Assembly (NCBI RefSeq): GCF_009711345.1 | Contig: NZ_SMMA01000066.1 | Coordinates: forward strand, 244,564-308,563 | Length of the DNA stretch: 64,000 nt | Source: Pseudovibrio flavus | GTDB lineage: Bacteria; Pseudomonadota; Alphaproteobacteria; Rhizobiales; Stappiaceae | Direction of reading: 5' to 3' | Part shown: piece after piece, positions 31,530 through 39,919 of the stretch | How the letters are laid out: each line of letters begins with the position of its first letter | Numbering within the stretch: position 1 is the first letter of the stretch | The notes under the pieces: generated by a model | Told to the model about the DNA's origin: nothing | What the model saw: only the letters and a program-made list of their open reading frames with translations | Database searches by the model: none | Translations under genes and position numbers: made by a program

Positions 31530-31838
31530 AAAAATCAGTGAAGGCTTCTGTTGCCAGGTGCCTCCGAACCCCGCCCGAAGGTGCTACCCAACGGGACTTA
31601 GCGGACTACCGGCACTGCATTACGCAGCGACAGCGTTGTCCATAGCATAGTTGTCATTTGCAACTACAATCTTGGTCCGATGACGGTGGTACCATGCCGA
31701 GCAAAAGTATAGCCTTTACGCCCTCGTCGATCCTATTTCGCCCCCGCCGAAACCCGCAGTAAAAGTCTGCGGGCTTGGGTGGAGGCGCCGGGTACCGCCC
31801 CCGGGTCCGATAGGTTTATTCCGCTACCCATTTATTGC
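31530..31838 (-). ncRNA. ssrA: Transfer-messenger RNA, two-piece circularly permuted
   Basis: Read on the minus strand the order is acceptor piece, spacer, coding piece, as in alphaproteobacteria. The acceptor piece ends CGCCTCC-ACC (31787-31778), which pairs over 7 bp with GGGGGCG at the 5' end of the coding piece (31745-31739). The spacer between holds a CCCGCAG/CTGCGGG hairpin (31753-31773). The tag reading frame runs from GCA at 31661 to TAA at 31620 and encodes ANDNYAMDNAVAA. A TATATT at 31869-31864 may be the -10 box. Outer ends are approximate. Confidence 0.93.
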
Positions 31839-32067
31839 CATAGCCCGCAAGCTGGCAGGGGGGAATATAGGTGTAGAGGCCGGTAAATGGAAGAGGCGGA
31901 AATCATCACTTCTATGAGACTTGTTGACAAGCTGGGGCAGTTTTGCCGATTTGGCCTGCGGTTGTGGCATTCTATGGCCTGTGTGTATAAGCATCTGGCA
32001 AAAATTAGCTTTGCAGCTCCCCCATCGTAAAGATTAGGGCGGCAGTTCATGAAAGGAAGTTTCTCCC

Positions 32068-32862
32068 GTGCAGCAGTATCTTGAGCTCATGCGCCGCATT
32101 ATGGACGAAGGCGTGGTGAAGGAAGACCGCACTGGAACTGGCACGAAATCTGTTTTCGGCCACCAGATGCGATTTGACCTGTCCAAAGGTTTCCCGATGG
32201 TGACAACCAAGAAGCTGCATCTGAAATCTATCGTCCACGAACTGCTGTGGTTCCTCTCCGGTGATACCAATATCCGTTATTTGAAAGAAAACGGTGTTCG
32301 TATTTGGGATGAGTGGGCTGATGAAAACGGCGATCTGGGTCCTGTTTACGGTTACCAGTGGCGCTCATGGCCTGCTCCGGATGGTCGCTCTATCGACCAG
32401 GTCACCGGTTTGATTGAGCAGATTAAGAAGAACCCTGACAGCCGCCGCCTCATCGTTTCTGCATGGAACCCTGCACTGGTTGATGATATGGCGCTACCGC
32501 CGTGTCACTCTTTGTTCCAGTTCTACGTGGCAGATGGCAAGCTTTCCTGCCAGCTTTATCAGCGCTCTGCGGATGTGTTCCTTGGTGTTCCGTTTAACAT
32601 TGCATCCTATGCGCTTCTCACCATGATGGTGGCGCAGGTCTGTGATCTGGAACCAGGCGATTTCGTGCATACCTTTGGTGATGCGCACCTTTACATGAAC
32701 CATCTGGAACAGGCCGAATTGCAGCTTAGCCGTGAACCACGCGCTTTGCCGACGATGCGGATCAACCCAGAGGTAAAAGATCTTTTCGCGTTTAAGTACG
32801 AAGATTTCACAGTAGAAGAGTATGACCCGCATCCCCATATTAAGGCTGTGGTTTCCGTTTAA
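32068..32862 (+). CDS. thyA: Thymidylate synthase ThyA
   Basis: Makes dTMP from dUMP using methylene-tetrahydrofolate. The 264-residue protein has the same length as E. coli ThyA; the catalytic Cys is residue 146 in [11 protein letters not shown], and [19 protein letters not shown] and the C-terminal region [12 protein letters not shown] are conserved. Translation starts at GTG 32068 with AAAGGAAG at about the right distance. It heads a plus-strand group with kdsB, a phosphatase and folA, whose product regenerates the folate that ThyA oxidises. Confidence 0.97.
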   Translation: MQQYLELMRRIMDEGVVKEDRTGTGTKSVFGHQMRFDLSKGFPMVTTKKLHLKSIVHELLWFLSGDTNIRYLKENGVRIWDEWADENGDLGPVYGYQWRSWPAPDGRSIDQVTGLIEQIKKNPDSRRLIVSAWNPALVDDMALPPCHSLFQFYVADGKLSCQLYQRSADVFLGVPFNIASYALLTMMVAQVCDLEPGDFVHTFGDAHLYMNHLEQAELQLSREPRALPTMRINPEVKDLFAFKYEDFTVEEYDPHPHIKAVVSV

Positions 32863-32886
32863 TAATCCAAAGCACTAGGACATATC

Positions 32887-33711
32887 ATGCGCGCTCTTAT
32901 CTGCGTTCCTGCCCGCATTGGCTCGACCCGTTTTCCGAAAAAACCTCTGCACCTGATTGCCGGGCGCAGTTTGTTGGAGCGATGTGTACAGGTTGCCCGA
33001 GTGGCGGCGAAGGAGACGGGCGCGTCTTATGTTGTGGCGGTAGACAGCGAAGAAGTTGCCCGCCACTGCGATGATATCGGCGCACCTTGGGTGATGACCG
33101 ATCCTGAACTGCCATCGGGCACTGACCGTGCACTTGCTGCGGCTATTGCTTGCGGTGGCGATTGGGATTTTGTGCTGAACCTGCAGGGTGATGCGCCGTT
33201 TACGCCGCCTGAGCACCTTTCCGTTCTCATTGAGGCTGCCCGCGAAAACATCGGCGCAGACTTGTTTACACCTGTGATCCAACTGGACTGGGCAGGGCTG
33301 GATAAGCTGCGCTTGCACAAACGTGAGCATCCATACTCTGGCACCACCTGTATTCGTGACCGTGACGGACACGCTCTTTGGTTCTCCAAGAACATTTTGC
33401 CTGCAATTCGTGGTGAAGAGGAAATGCGCGAGCGTCAGGCTCTATCTCCTGTTCTGCGCCACATTGGCCTTTACGGCTATCGGGTGGATGCGCTCAAGAC
33501 CTACACCTCTTGGCCAGTTGCTCACTACGAGAAGCTTGAGGGGCTTGAGCAGCTTCGCTTCCTTGAAAACGGTATGAAGGTATTTGCAGCACTTGTTGAG
33601 CCGCCAAAGCTCTCCATGTCCGGCGTAGATACGCCTGCTGATGCTGAGATTGCAGAGAGCCTGATTGCCGAATTTGGCGATCCGTTCATTGAGCTGGAGA
33701 AGCGTCTATGA
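32887..33711 (+). CDS. kdsB: 3-deoxy-manno-octulosonate cytidylyltransferase KdsB
   Basis: Activates Kdo as CMP-Kdo for lipopolysaccharide core synthesis. The 274-residue protein starts with the nucleotide-binding loop VPARIGSTRFPKKPL and has SGTDRALAA, LNLQGDAPFTPPEHL and HIGLYGYR, all matching the family. It lies 24 bases after thyA and overlaps the next gene by four bases (ATGA). Placement between two folate-related genes is not functionally obvious. CMP-sugar synthetases for other acids are a less likely alternative. Confidence 0.9.
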   Translation: MRALICVPARIGSTRFPKKPLHLIAGRSLLERCVQVARVAAKETGASYVVAVDSEEVARHCDDIGAPWVMTDPELPSGTDRALAAAIACGGDWDFVLNLQGDAPFTPPEHLSVLIEAARENIGADLFTPVIQLDWAGLDKLRLHKREHPYSGTTCIRDRDGHALWFSKNILPAIRGEEEMRERQALSPVLRHIGLYGYRVDALKTYTSWPVAHYEKLEGLEQLRFLENGMKVFAALVEPPKLSMSGVDTPADAEIAESLIAEFGDPFIELEKRL

Positions 33712-34319
33712 CCCGCGTTTACGTTTGTCGCCATGGCAACACCTTTGACAAAGGTGATGTGGTTACCCGCGTAGGTGGCCGTACCGATTTGCCGCTGAGC
33801 ACCTCTGGACGAGCACAGGGTGAAGCGCTTGGTCGCCACTTCGGTGAGGCCGGTCTTTCCTTCGATCGCGCGTTCTGCTCGCCGCTACAGCGTACCAAAC
33901 AGACTGCCGAGCTTGCTCTTGCAACGCAGGATCATGAGGTGCCGCTTAGCGTCCTGCCGTTTTTGGTAGAGGTTGATTACGGGCCGGACGAGAACAAGCC
34001 AGAGGAAGAGGTTGTTGCCCGTATAGGTGAAGCAGCTCTCAAGGCGTGGGAAGAACAGGCAATTCCACCTGATGGCTGGTTGATTGATCCACCTGCTGTT
34101 GTTGCACGATGGCAGGAGTTTTTTGCCAAGGCCGCAAAGAAGTATGAGGGCGAAACCATCCTGCTGGTAACCAGCAACGGTATTGCCCGCTTTGCTCTAC
34201 AGGCGCTGAGCGCTGGTGCAGGTGATACCGATCTCAAGCTCAAGACCGGTGCTTACGGTGTGTTCGAGATCGATGCTGTTGGCGGTGTTCGCCTTGAAAG
34301 CTGGAATATCCGTCCGTAA
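33708..34319 (+). CDS. Histidine phosphatase superfamily protein
   Basis: A 203-residue phosphoglycerate-mutase-like phosphatase. The catalytic motif VCRHGNTF begins at residue 6 (R-H-G), the second basic cluster appears in FCSPLQRTKQTAE, the proton-donor Glu region in VEVDYGPDENKPEEE, and the second His is replaced in VTSNGIARFAL, where the usual G-H-G-x-x-x-R would stand. That may mean altered activity or a different substrate. The start overlaps kdsB by four bases, so it is co-translated with it. Natural substrate unknown. Confidence 0.82.
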   Translation: MTRVYVCRHGNTFDKGDVVTRVGGRTDLPLSTSGRAQGEALGRHFGEAGLSFDRAFCSPLQRTKQTAELALATQDHEVPLSVLPFLVEVDYGPDENKPEEEVVARIGEAALKAWEEQAIPPDGWLIDPPAVVARWQEFFAKAAKKYEGETILLVTSNGIARFALQALSAGAGDTDLKLKTGAYGVFEIDAVGGVRLESWNIRP

Positions 34320-34388
34320 TTTGGCGAAAATTTAAGGGCTTAGGGTGATAGTGACCATAACCATCACCCTGACACCGGAGTTGTGACC

Positions 34389-34898
34389 ATGTCTTTTATT
34401 TCTATGATTTCTGCTGTGGCCGAAAACGGTGTTATCGGCGCTGATAATGATATGCCTTGGCATATTTCGACCGACCTCAAGTTCTTCAAAAAGACCACTC
34501 TTGGTAAGCCGGTGATTATGGGTCGGCGCACATTCCAGTCTATCGGTAAGCCCTTGCCGGGTCGCACCAATATCGTCATTACCCGTGATAGCGCTTTTAA
34601 GCCTGAGGGTGCGCTTGTCGTCCCTTCTTTAGAAGAGGCGATTACACTCGCTCAGTCATCTGCCAATGTGCAGGGCATTGACGAGATTATGGTGATCGGC
34701 GGCGGGCAGATCTACGCTATGGCGATGCCGATGGCGAACCGCCTTTACATCACCCGCGTACACGCCAAGCCGGAAGGGGACACGAAGTTCCCTGATATTC
34801 GCGAGGCGGATTGGGAGCTTGTCGAGCGCACGCCGTTTGAACGCGGCCCGAAAGATACCGCAGACACTTCCTTGGAGATTTATCAGCGCCGCGACTAG
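34389..34898 (+). CDS. folA: Dihydrofolate reductase FolA
   Basis: Reduces dihydrofolate produced by ThyA. The 169-residue protein has ENGVIGADNDMPWHISTDLKFFKK with the active-site Trp and Asp, VIMGRRTFQSIGKPLPGR for NADPH binding, and MVIGGGQIYAMAMP. The ATG at 34389 follows GGAG at 34377-34380 with 8-base spacing. Its TAG stop overlaps the stop of the convergent PhyH gene within the palindrome CTAG. Confidence 0.96.
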   Translation: MSFISMISAVAENGVIGADNDMPWHISTDLKFFKKTTLGKPVIMGRRTFQSIGKPLPGRTNIVITRDSAFKPEGALVVPSLEEAITLAQSSANVQGIDEIMVIGGGQIYAMAMPMANRLYITRVHAKPEGDTKFPDIREADWELVERTPFERGPKDTADTSLEIYQRRD

Positions 34899-35965
34899 GC
34901 GCTGATTGGCTGTTTCTTCTTCACCTGCTTCATGAGCGGGGATGGTTCTTTGTAGGGCAGGGTACCAACATCATGCCAGATTGAGCGCGTGCCAAAAACG
35001 CGCTCACGCATTCTGGTCCAACCCAGATAAATTTCTAGCTCATTATGCCTTATGCCGGGAACGCTTTTTACGTCGAAGCTGTTCCAAGGCAAAAACGGAT
35101 TGCGACGCATATGGGCGTGTAGCTCTATCCGTGTAGTGGGCTTTTCGCTTGGCGTTCTACCGTGAAAGCCGAAGGTATCAGCAATTACAAGGGTGTTGGC
35201 TTTCACCGGAAACGGCCGCGGCAAGTTATAGCCCATTGCCCTTAAATCATCATCGCTTGCTCTAAATGAACCATGCGCATGGTGATTGTTGGTGTCGCCA
35301 GAAGCGGCAAGGCTCTGTTCATATTCCCATTCAATCCGCAGCTTGTTGAGTTGATGAGAACCCGGTGCATAGGAAAAGGGCCCTTCATCAAGAGCGACAT
35401 CTTCCAGAAATAGCCAAGCCTTGGAAGTGCTATGAAAGGTATCTGCATGCACTTTGGTTTGCGGGTCTGCCTTTTTGACTGAAGGATTGGTGAGCACAGT
35501 CTGGATGAAATAGAGCGGTTGCCCGCCAATTCCAGCTGCAAAGCGGATACGGTCTTGCAGGTAGATGTTATCTGTTACTTCTGCTGTTGTTGGGCAGAGC
35601 GCTCGCGCTGCCGACCCTAGCGGAGCCATGCGCGTTACGGTTTGCCCTTGCTTCATCTCCCAAGCTTGAAGCGGATTTGCCTTTAGTTCCTCTCGCAGCA
35701 TTAGGAAGGTTTCATCATGCAGGTAGTTTTCATAGAGCAGGAAGCCGTTGCGACGAAACTCTCGCAGTTCCCAGCTCTCCAGAGGATCAGCTAGGGCTTT
35801 ACGGCGCTTCTCTGCCATTTTGTGCGCTTGGAGTAAGCGCTTTTTATGCAGGCCCCATTCGTTCAGCTGTCTGTTGCCGATGATTGGATTCTTCTTGAAG
35901 GACTTGGCCGAGCTGGCCACCTGCGCTGCATAAAGCGGCGTTTTCAGGATGTTTATGATGGACAT
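34895..35965 (-). CDS. Phytanoyl-CoA dioxygenase (PhyH) family protein, paralogue 2
   Basis: Predicted Fe(II)/2-oxoglutarate oxygenase of 356 residues and the closest relative in the window of the gene at 20291-21325. The metal ligands are intact: H-A-D in KVHADTFHSTSKAWLFLED and the distal His in ADTFGFHGRTPSEKP, followed by TTRIELHAHMRRNPF. The N-terminal PIIGNRQLNEWGLHKKRLLQAHKMAE aligns with paralogue 1. It follows a third, metal-site-less family member by 19 bases on the same strand, forming a two-gene unit. The substrate is not identifiable. Confidence 0.82.
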   Translation of the reverse strand: MSIINILKTPLYAAQVASSAKSFKKNPIIGNRQLNEWGLHKKRLLQAHKMAEKRRKALADPLESWELREFRRNGFLLYENYLHDETFLMLREELKANPLQAWEMKQGQTVTRMAPLGSAARALCPTTAEVTDNIYLQDRIRFAAGIGGQPLYFIQTVLTNPSVKKADPQTKVHADTFHSTSKAWLFLEDVALDEGPFSYAPGSHQLNKLRIEWEYEQSLAASGDTNNHHAHGSFRASDDDLRAMGYNLPRPFPVKANTLVIADTFGFHGRTPSEKPTTRIELHAHMRRNPFLPWNSFDVKSVPGIRHNELEIYLGWTRMRERVFGTRSIWHDVGTLPYKEPSPLMKQVKKKQPISA

Positions 35966-35984
35966 TGCGTCTCTACCTCTAAGT

Positions 35985-36881
35985 TCAGCTCGGGGTTGGA
36001 GTTAGTGGGAGATTGGAAAGGACGTTCGCCTTTGTCTTGGTGTCTGGTCTTTCTGACGGCGGGGCCTTTGAGGTCAGATGCGCGAGCAAATCCAGCAGGT
36101 GCTTTGATTTGTTCTCAAAAGCGTTGCGGGAAAAGCGATTGATGAACGGATTGGTTTCAATGAAGAACAGGTCTTGTAGCTGTTCATTCTTGGCTGGATG
36201 CGGCCAGCCAAACCGGCCAAAACTATCCAGAATGACAAGCGTATTGGGCGGAAGAACTATTCCCTCCTGAGGTGTGCTTGAAAGCGAATACTTTGGCTTG
36301 GAACCGTGCAAACGCCTTTGAAAGTTGGAAAGCTTCTCTTTTATCCGCTTGGGGTTTAGCTGATGGGATTGAGGTGCGTACCAAATGGTTTCCTCATCAA
36401 GCGTTAGCCAAGCCAGCCAGCGAGGGGCGAAAAGCTCCGATAGCGCCTGACTACCGCATGGCACCGAGTTTGAGGTTGAGGCCTGCCGCGTCACAAGAGA
36501 CGGCCGGATAACGGGCAGGCGCCCAACCATAAACTTGAGTAAGCACTCCAGATCCTCATGAAACAAAAGGGCTTGTAGAAACGGCATTTGCTGAATGCTG
36601 GCCGCGCTGATGATTGAGGCTGACGCGATAATGCCGCCATGCTCTATCTCGACACTAGGGAAGAAAGCGGGCGTTAGTTCCTCTTTTAAGCGGGTGAATT
36701 GGCGTGTTGGCAGAAAGCCTTGAACAGTGAGCAAGCCATCTTGCCACAAGCGTTCACACTGGGCCTGCATGTCGAGACCGTGCTGCTTGAGAAGCATCTT
36801 CTGCTGCTGCCTCGCGTGCATTTGCAAGTTGCGCTCATAGAACGCTAACGGGTCGCGCCCAAAACCGGTTTGCTCCCTCAT
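35985..36881 (-). CDS. Degenerate PhyH-like protein lacking metal ligands, paralogue 3
   Basis: A 298-residue protein that aligns with the two PhyH paralogues in overall order: an N-terminal helix region (YERNLQMHARQQQKMLLKQHGL), GLLTVQGFLPTRQFTRL, then LFAPRWLAWLTLDEETIWYAPQSHQL and NTLVILDSFGRFGWPHPAKNE. Aligned by eye, H-S-D becomes L-S-E and the distal His of G-F-H becomes Phe, so all three iron ligands are missing. The frame is uninterrupted, which argues against a simple pseudogene. It is first in the unit with paralogue 2, so a non-catalytic partner or regulator role is possible. Confidence 0.7.
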   Translation of the reverse strand: MREQTGFGRDPLAFYERNLQMHARQQQKMLLKQHGLDMQAQCERLWQDGLLTVQGFLPTRQFTRLKEELTPAFFPSVEIEHGGIIASASIISAASIQQMPFLQALLFHEDLECLLKFMVGRLPVIRPSLVTRQASTSNSVPCGSQALSELFAPRWLAWLTLDEETIWYAPQSHQLNPKRIKEKLSNFQRRLHGSKPKYSLSSTPQEGIVLPPNTLVILDSFGRFGWPHPAKNEQLQDLFFIETNPFINRFSRNAFENKSKHLLDLLAHLTSKAPPSERPDTKTKANVLSNLPLTPTPS

Positions 36882-37116
36882 ATTCGCCCCAACACAGTAT
36901 CTTAGTTATGCAATTGGGGAAATTTAACCATGCGAGCACGGCGGGCGCTGCCTCTCAAAACAAGGTGGGCAATAGGCCTTGGTGAAACTAGTCCTAATGT
37001 TTCTTTGAGGAGCTGCCTTAGGCTCCCCGTTCAGTTGGGAGGGTGTATTTAGGGGCAAAGTCGTATAGCTTCCGTTACGTAACTTCATTTGCTGGTTCAG
37101 AAAACGGGAGGCGTAC

Positions 37117-38226
37117 ATGGATGTAAAAGCCGCAGTGGCGTTTAAGGCTGGAGAGCCGCTCAGCATCGAGACCGTTCAGCTGGAAGGGCCTCAACCCTTT
37201 GAGGTTCTGGTTGAAATCAAGGCAACCGGTGTGTGTCATACCGATGCGTTTACGCTCTCTGGGGATGATCCAGAGGGTATCTTTCCCGCAATTTTGGGCC
37301 ACGAAGGCGCTGGTATCGTGCGCGAAGTTGGAAAGGGTGTGACCTCGGTAAAGCCGGGAGATCATGTCATTCCGCTTTACACGCCTGAGTGCCGCCAGTG
37401 CGAGTACTGCTTAAACCCTAAAACCAATTTGTGTCAGGCCATCCGCTCAACGCAAGGCGCAGGCTTGATGCCTGATGGCACCAGCCGCTTTTCCATCAAC
37501 GGCGAAAAGGTATTCCATTACATGGGCACCAGTACCTTCGCCAATTATACGGTGCTGCCGGAAATCGCCGTGGCGAAAATCCGTGAGGACGCGCCCTTCG
37601 ATAAGGTCTGCTACATCGGTTGCGGTGTGACAACGGGCGTAGGTGCTGTGATCAATACTGCAAAGGCTGGTGTTGGCTGTCGTGCGGTTGTTTTCGGCTT
37701 GGGCGGTATCGGCCTTAACGTTGTTCAGGGGCTTCGCCTAGTGGGAGCCGACCAGATCGTTGGGGTCGATATCAACCCCGCCCGCCGCGAGCTTGCTGAA
37801 AAGTACGGTATGACGGATTTTGTGAACCCGCGTGAGGTTGACGGAGACTTGGTTCCTTACCTCGTTGATCTCACCAAAGGCGGAGCAGACTACACCTTTG
37901 AATGCATTGGCAGGCCGGACACCATGCGGCAGGCGTTGGAGTGCTGCCATAAGGGATGGGGTGAGAGCGTCGTCATTGGCGTTGCAGGTGCGGGGCAGGA
38001 GATTTCCACCCGTCCGTTCCAGCTCGTTACGGGCCGTGTTTGGCGTGGAAGTGCCTTTGGCGGCGCACGCGGGCGCACAGATGTACCCAAGATTGTTGAC
38101 TGGTACATGGACGGAAAGATCGACATCGATCATATGATCACTCACAGTATGCCGCTTGAAAAAATTAATGATGCGTTTGATCTGATGCACAAGGGCGAGT
38201 CTATTCGCTCGGTTGTTATGTATTGA
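37117..38226 (+). CDS. frmA: S-(hydroxymethyl)glutathione dehydrogenase / class III alcohol dehydrogenase
   Basis: Zinc-dependent, NAD-linked oxidation of the glutathione-formaldehyde adduct to S-formylglutathione. The 369-residue protein has the catalytic zinc site [13 protein letters not shown] and GHEGAGIV, the structural-zinc cysteines CRQCEYC followed by NLCQ, and the NAD-binding [14 protein letters not shown]. The gene is followed by a GNAT acetyltransferase and then by the hydrolase FghA, which completes formate release. It begins at ATG 37117 in a region without another obvious start. Confidence 0.96.
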   Translation: MDVKAAVAFKAGEPLSIETVQLEGPQPFEVLVEIKATGVCHTDAFTLSGDDPEGIFPAILGHEGAGIVREVGKGVTSVKPGDHVIPLYTPECRQCEYCLNPKTNLCQAIRSTQGAGLMPDGTSRFSINGEKVFHYMGTSTFANYTVLPEIAVAKIREDAPFDKVCYIGCGVTTGVGAVINTAKAGVGCRAVVFGLGGIGLNVVQGLRLVGADQIVGVDINPARRELAEKYGMTDFVNPREVDGDLVPYLVDLTKGGADYTFECIGRPDTMRQALECCHKGWGESVVIGVAGAGQEISTRPFQLVTGRVWRGSAFGGARGRTDVPKIVDWYMDGKIDIDHMITHSMPLEKINDAFDLMHKGESIRSVVMY

Positions 38227-38245
38227 CGCGGAAAGTCGAGACTAA

Positions 38246-38722
38246 GTGAGTGAAATGGATGTGAAGGTGTCGCCCGCAGGCAAGTGGGCGGCATATGACG
38301 AACTGAGCAGAGATGATCTTTATGACCTGCTTAAACTGCGCTGCGATGTGTTTATCGTAGAACAAAATAGCGTTTACGCGGACATTGACGGATTGGATAA
38401 TACGTCCCGCCATTTCCTTCTTCGTGGTGAGCAAGGCGAACTACTCGCTTACTTGCGCATCATCCTGCCGGAGCAGATGGGTAAACCTCTCAAGATTGGC
38501 CGCGTTGTTATTGCGCCAGCCGCTAGAGGCACCGGTATGGGGCGCTCTCTCATGTTGGAAGCAATTGGCGAATGTTCCCGTATTGATGCTGGTGCTTCTA
38601 TCGCGCTTCAGGGTCAGGCTCACCTTGAAAAGTTCTACCGCAGCTTTGGCTTTACACCGGTCTCCGAGATCTACGATGATGGCGGTATTCCTCACATCGA
38701 TATGGTCAAAGAAGCGGCTTGA
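38246..38722 (+). CDS. GNAT family N-acetyltransferase, ElaA-like
   Basis: A 158-residue acetyltransferase of the ElaA type. The N-terminal LYDLLKLRCDVFIVEQNSVY, GLDNTSRHFLL and YLRIILPE are characteristic, and the acetyl-CoA loop is VIAPAARGTGMGRSLM (Q/R-x-x-G-x-G/A). The substrate of ElaA proteins is unknown. GTG at 38246 is the assigned start; ATG at 38255 is also possible. It lies 19 bases after frmA, so probably in the same transcript. A hairpin terminator separates it from fghA. Confidence 0.85.
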   Translation: MSEMDVKVSPAGKWAAYDELSRDDLYDLLKLRCDVFIVEQNSVYADIDGLDNTSRHFLLRGEQGELLAYLRIILPEQMGKPLKIGRVVIAPAARGTGMGRSLMLEAIGECSRIDAGASIALQGQAHLEKFYRSFGFTPVSEIYDDGGIPHIDMVKEAA

Positions 38723-38752
38723 TCGTCTTCGGGCTCTTCGTTTTTTTAAAGA

Positions 38753-38780
38753 GGTCGTGCTTTGCACGGCCTTCTTGTTT
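38753..38780 (+). terminator. Intrinsic terminator between the ElaA-like gene and fghA
   Basis: GGTCGTGC, TTT loop, GCACGGCC, then TTCTTGTTT. The U-run is interrupted, so read-through into fghA is possible. Confidence 0.65.
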
Positions 38781-38850
38781 GCCCTGCGTGTAAGAATAAT
38801 TTTCATTTCCAGCGTATAGTGTATCCACGCAATGTTTGCAGGAGACACTG

Positions 38851-39687
38851 ATGATTGATCTTGTTTCGAAATACCGTTGTTTTGACGGTGAACAGCGGGT
38901 CTATCGGCATCAATCAACCGCAACCGGTACTCCTATGGAGTTTGCGGTGTATCTGCCGCGCAAGGCTCTAGAGGGCCATTATTGCGCGAGCGTTGTCTAT
39001 CTTTCCGGCCTTACCTGCACTTGGGAAAATGTTGTCACCAAAGCTGGAGCGCAGGCCGCGTGTGCCGAGCTTGGTCTTATTTTCGTTGCGCCCGATACCT
39101 CGCCAAGAGGAGAGGACGTGGCCGATGATGAAGCCTATGACCTTGGGCAGGGCGCGGGCTTTTACATCAACGCGACGCAGGCTCCGTGGAGCGAACACTA
39201 TAAGATGGAAACGTACGTTGCTCGTGAGCTTACCCGCATTATGAGCGACAACTTTCCAGTCGAGCTTTCTGCCATCGGCATTATGGGGCACTCCATGGGC
39301 GGCCATGGCGCCATCACTCTGGCATTGAAGTATCCGGAGCTGTTTCGCAGTGTCTCTGCATTTTCTCCAATCGTGAACCCCTGCGATGTGCCATGGGGCC
39401 GCAAGGCTTTTACCGCCTATCTGGGTAGTGATGAAGCAGTTTGGCGCGGGCATGATTCCTGCGCTTTGATCAAAGAAAAAGGGTTTCAGGGGCCAATGCT
39501 GGTCGATCAAGGCGGCCGTGATACGTTTATAGAAGAGCAGTTGCAGCCGTGGGCATTAGAAAAGGCTTGCCGTGAGGCAGGTATAGACCTCACGTTGCGC
39601 CTGCAGGCGGGCTACGATCACTCCTACTACTTTGTATCAACGTTCATTTCGGAGCATTTGGGCTGGCATTCGGCAAATCTGACTTAG
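38851..39687 (+). CDS. fghA: S-formylglutathione hydrolase
   Basis: Esterase-D type serine hydrolase that releases formate and glutathione. The 278-residue protein has LSGLTCTWENVVTKAGAQ, the nucleophile elbow GHSMGGHGAI, and the acid and His of the triad near LVDQGGRDTF and GYDHSYYFV. The ATG at 38851 follows GGAG with 6-base spacing; a TTG 15 bases earlier is in frame but contains the ribosome site. It works directly after FrmA in formaldehyde detoxification. Confidence 0.95.
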   Translation: MIDLVSKYRCFDGEQRVYRHQSTATGTPMEFAVYLPRKALEGHYCASVVYLSGLTCTWENVVTKAGAQAACAELGLIFVAPDTSPRGEDVADDEAYDLGQGAGFYINATQAPWSEHYKMETYVARELTRIMSDNFPVELSAIGIMGHSMGGHGAITLALKYPELFRSVSAFSPIVNPCDVPWGRKAFTAYLGSDEAVWRGHDSCALIKEKGFQGPMLVDQGGRDTFIEEQLQPWALEKACREAGIDLTLRLQAGYDHSYYFVSTFISEHLGWHSANLT

Positions 39688-39919
39688 GCAAAGGTCGGTA
39701 AAGCCTTGAACACAGTGAATTGTTTACCTAAATCAAGTAGGATTGTCGGAAACTGTGGGCTTTTGGGCAAAAGCGAAGCTGATAAATGTGATTGTTACCA
39801 GCTTTCGTTGTGTGGGCGCAAACTCTTGCCTATAAATTTGCCTAGCTTGCATGAAACGCAATGTTGCTTGAGACAAATGCCGGGCAGACCGGCGCTATAA
39901 CCTAGTAAGGGACTTCTTT

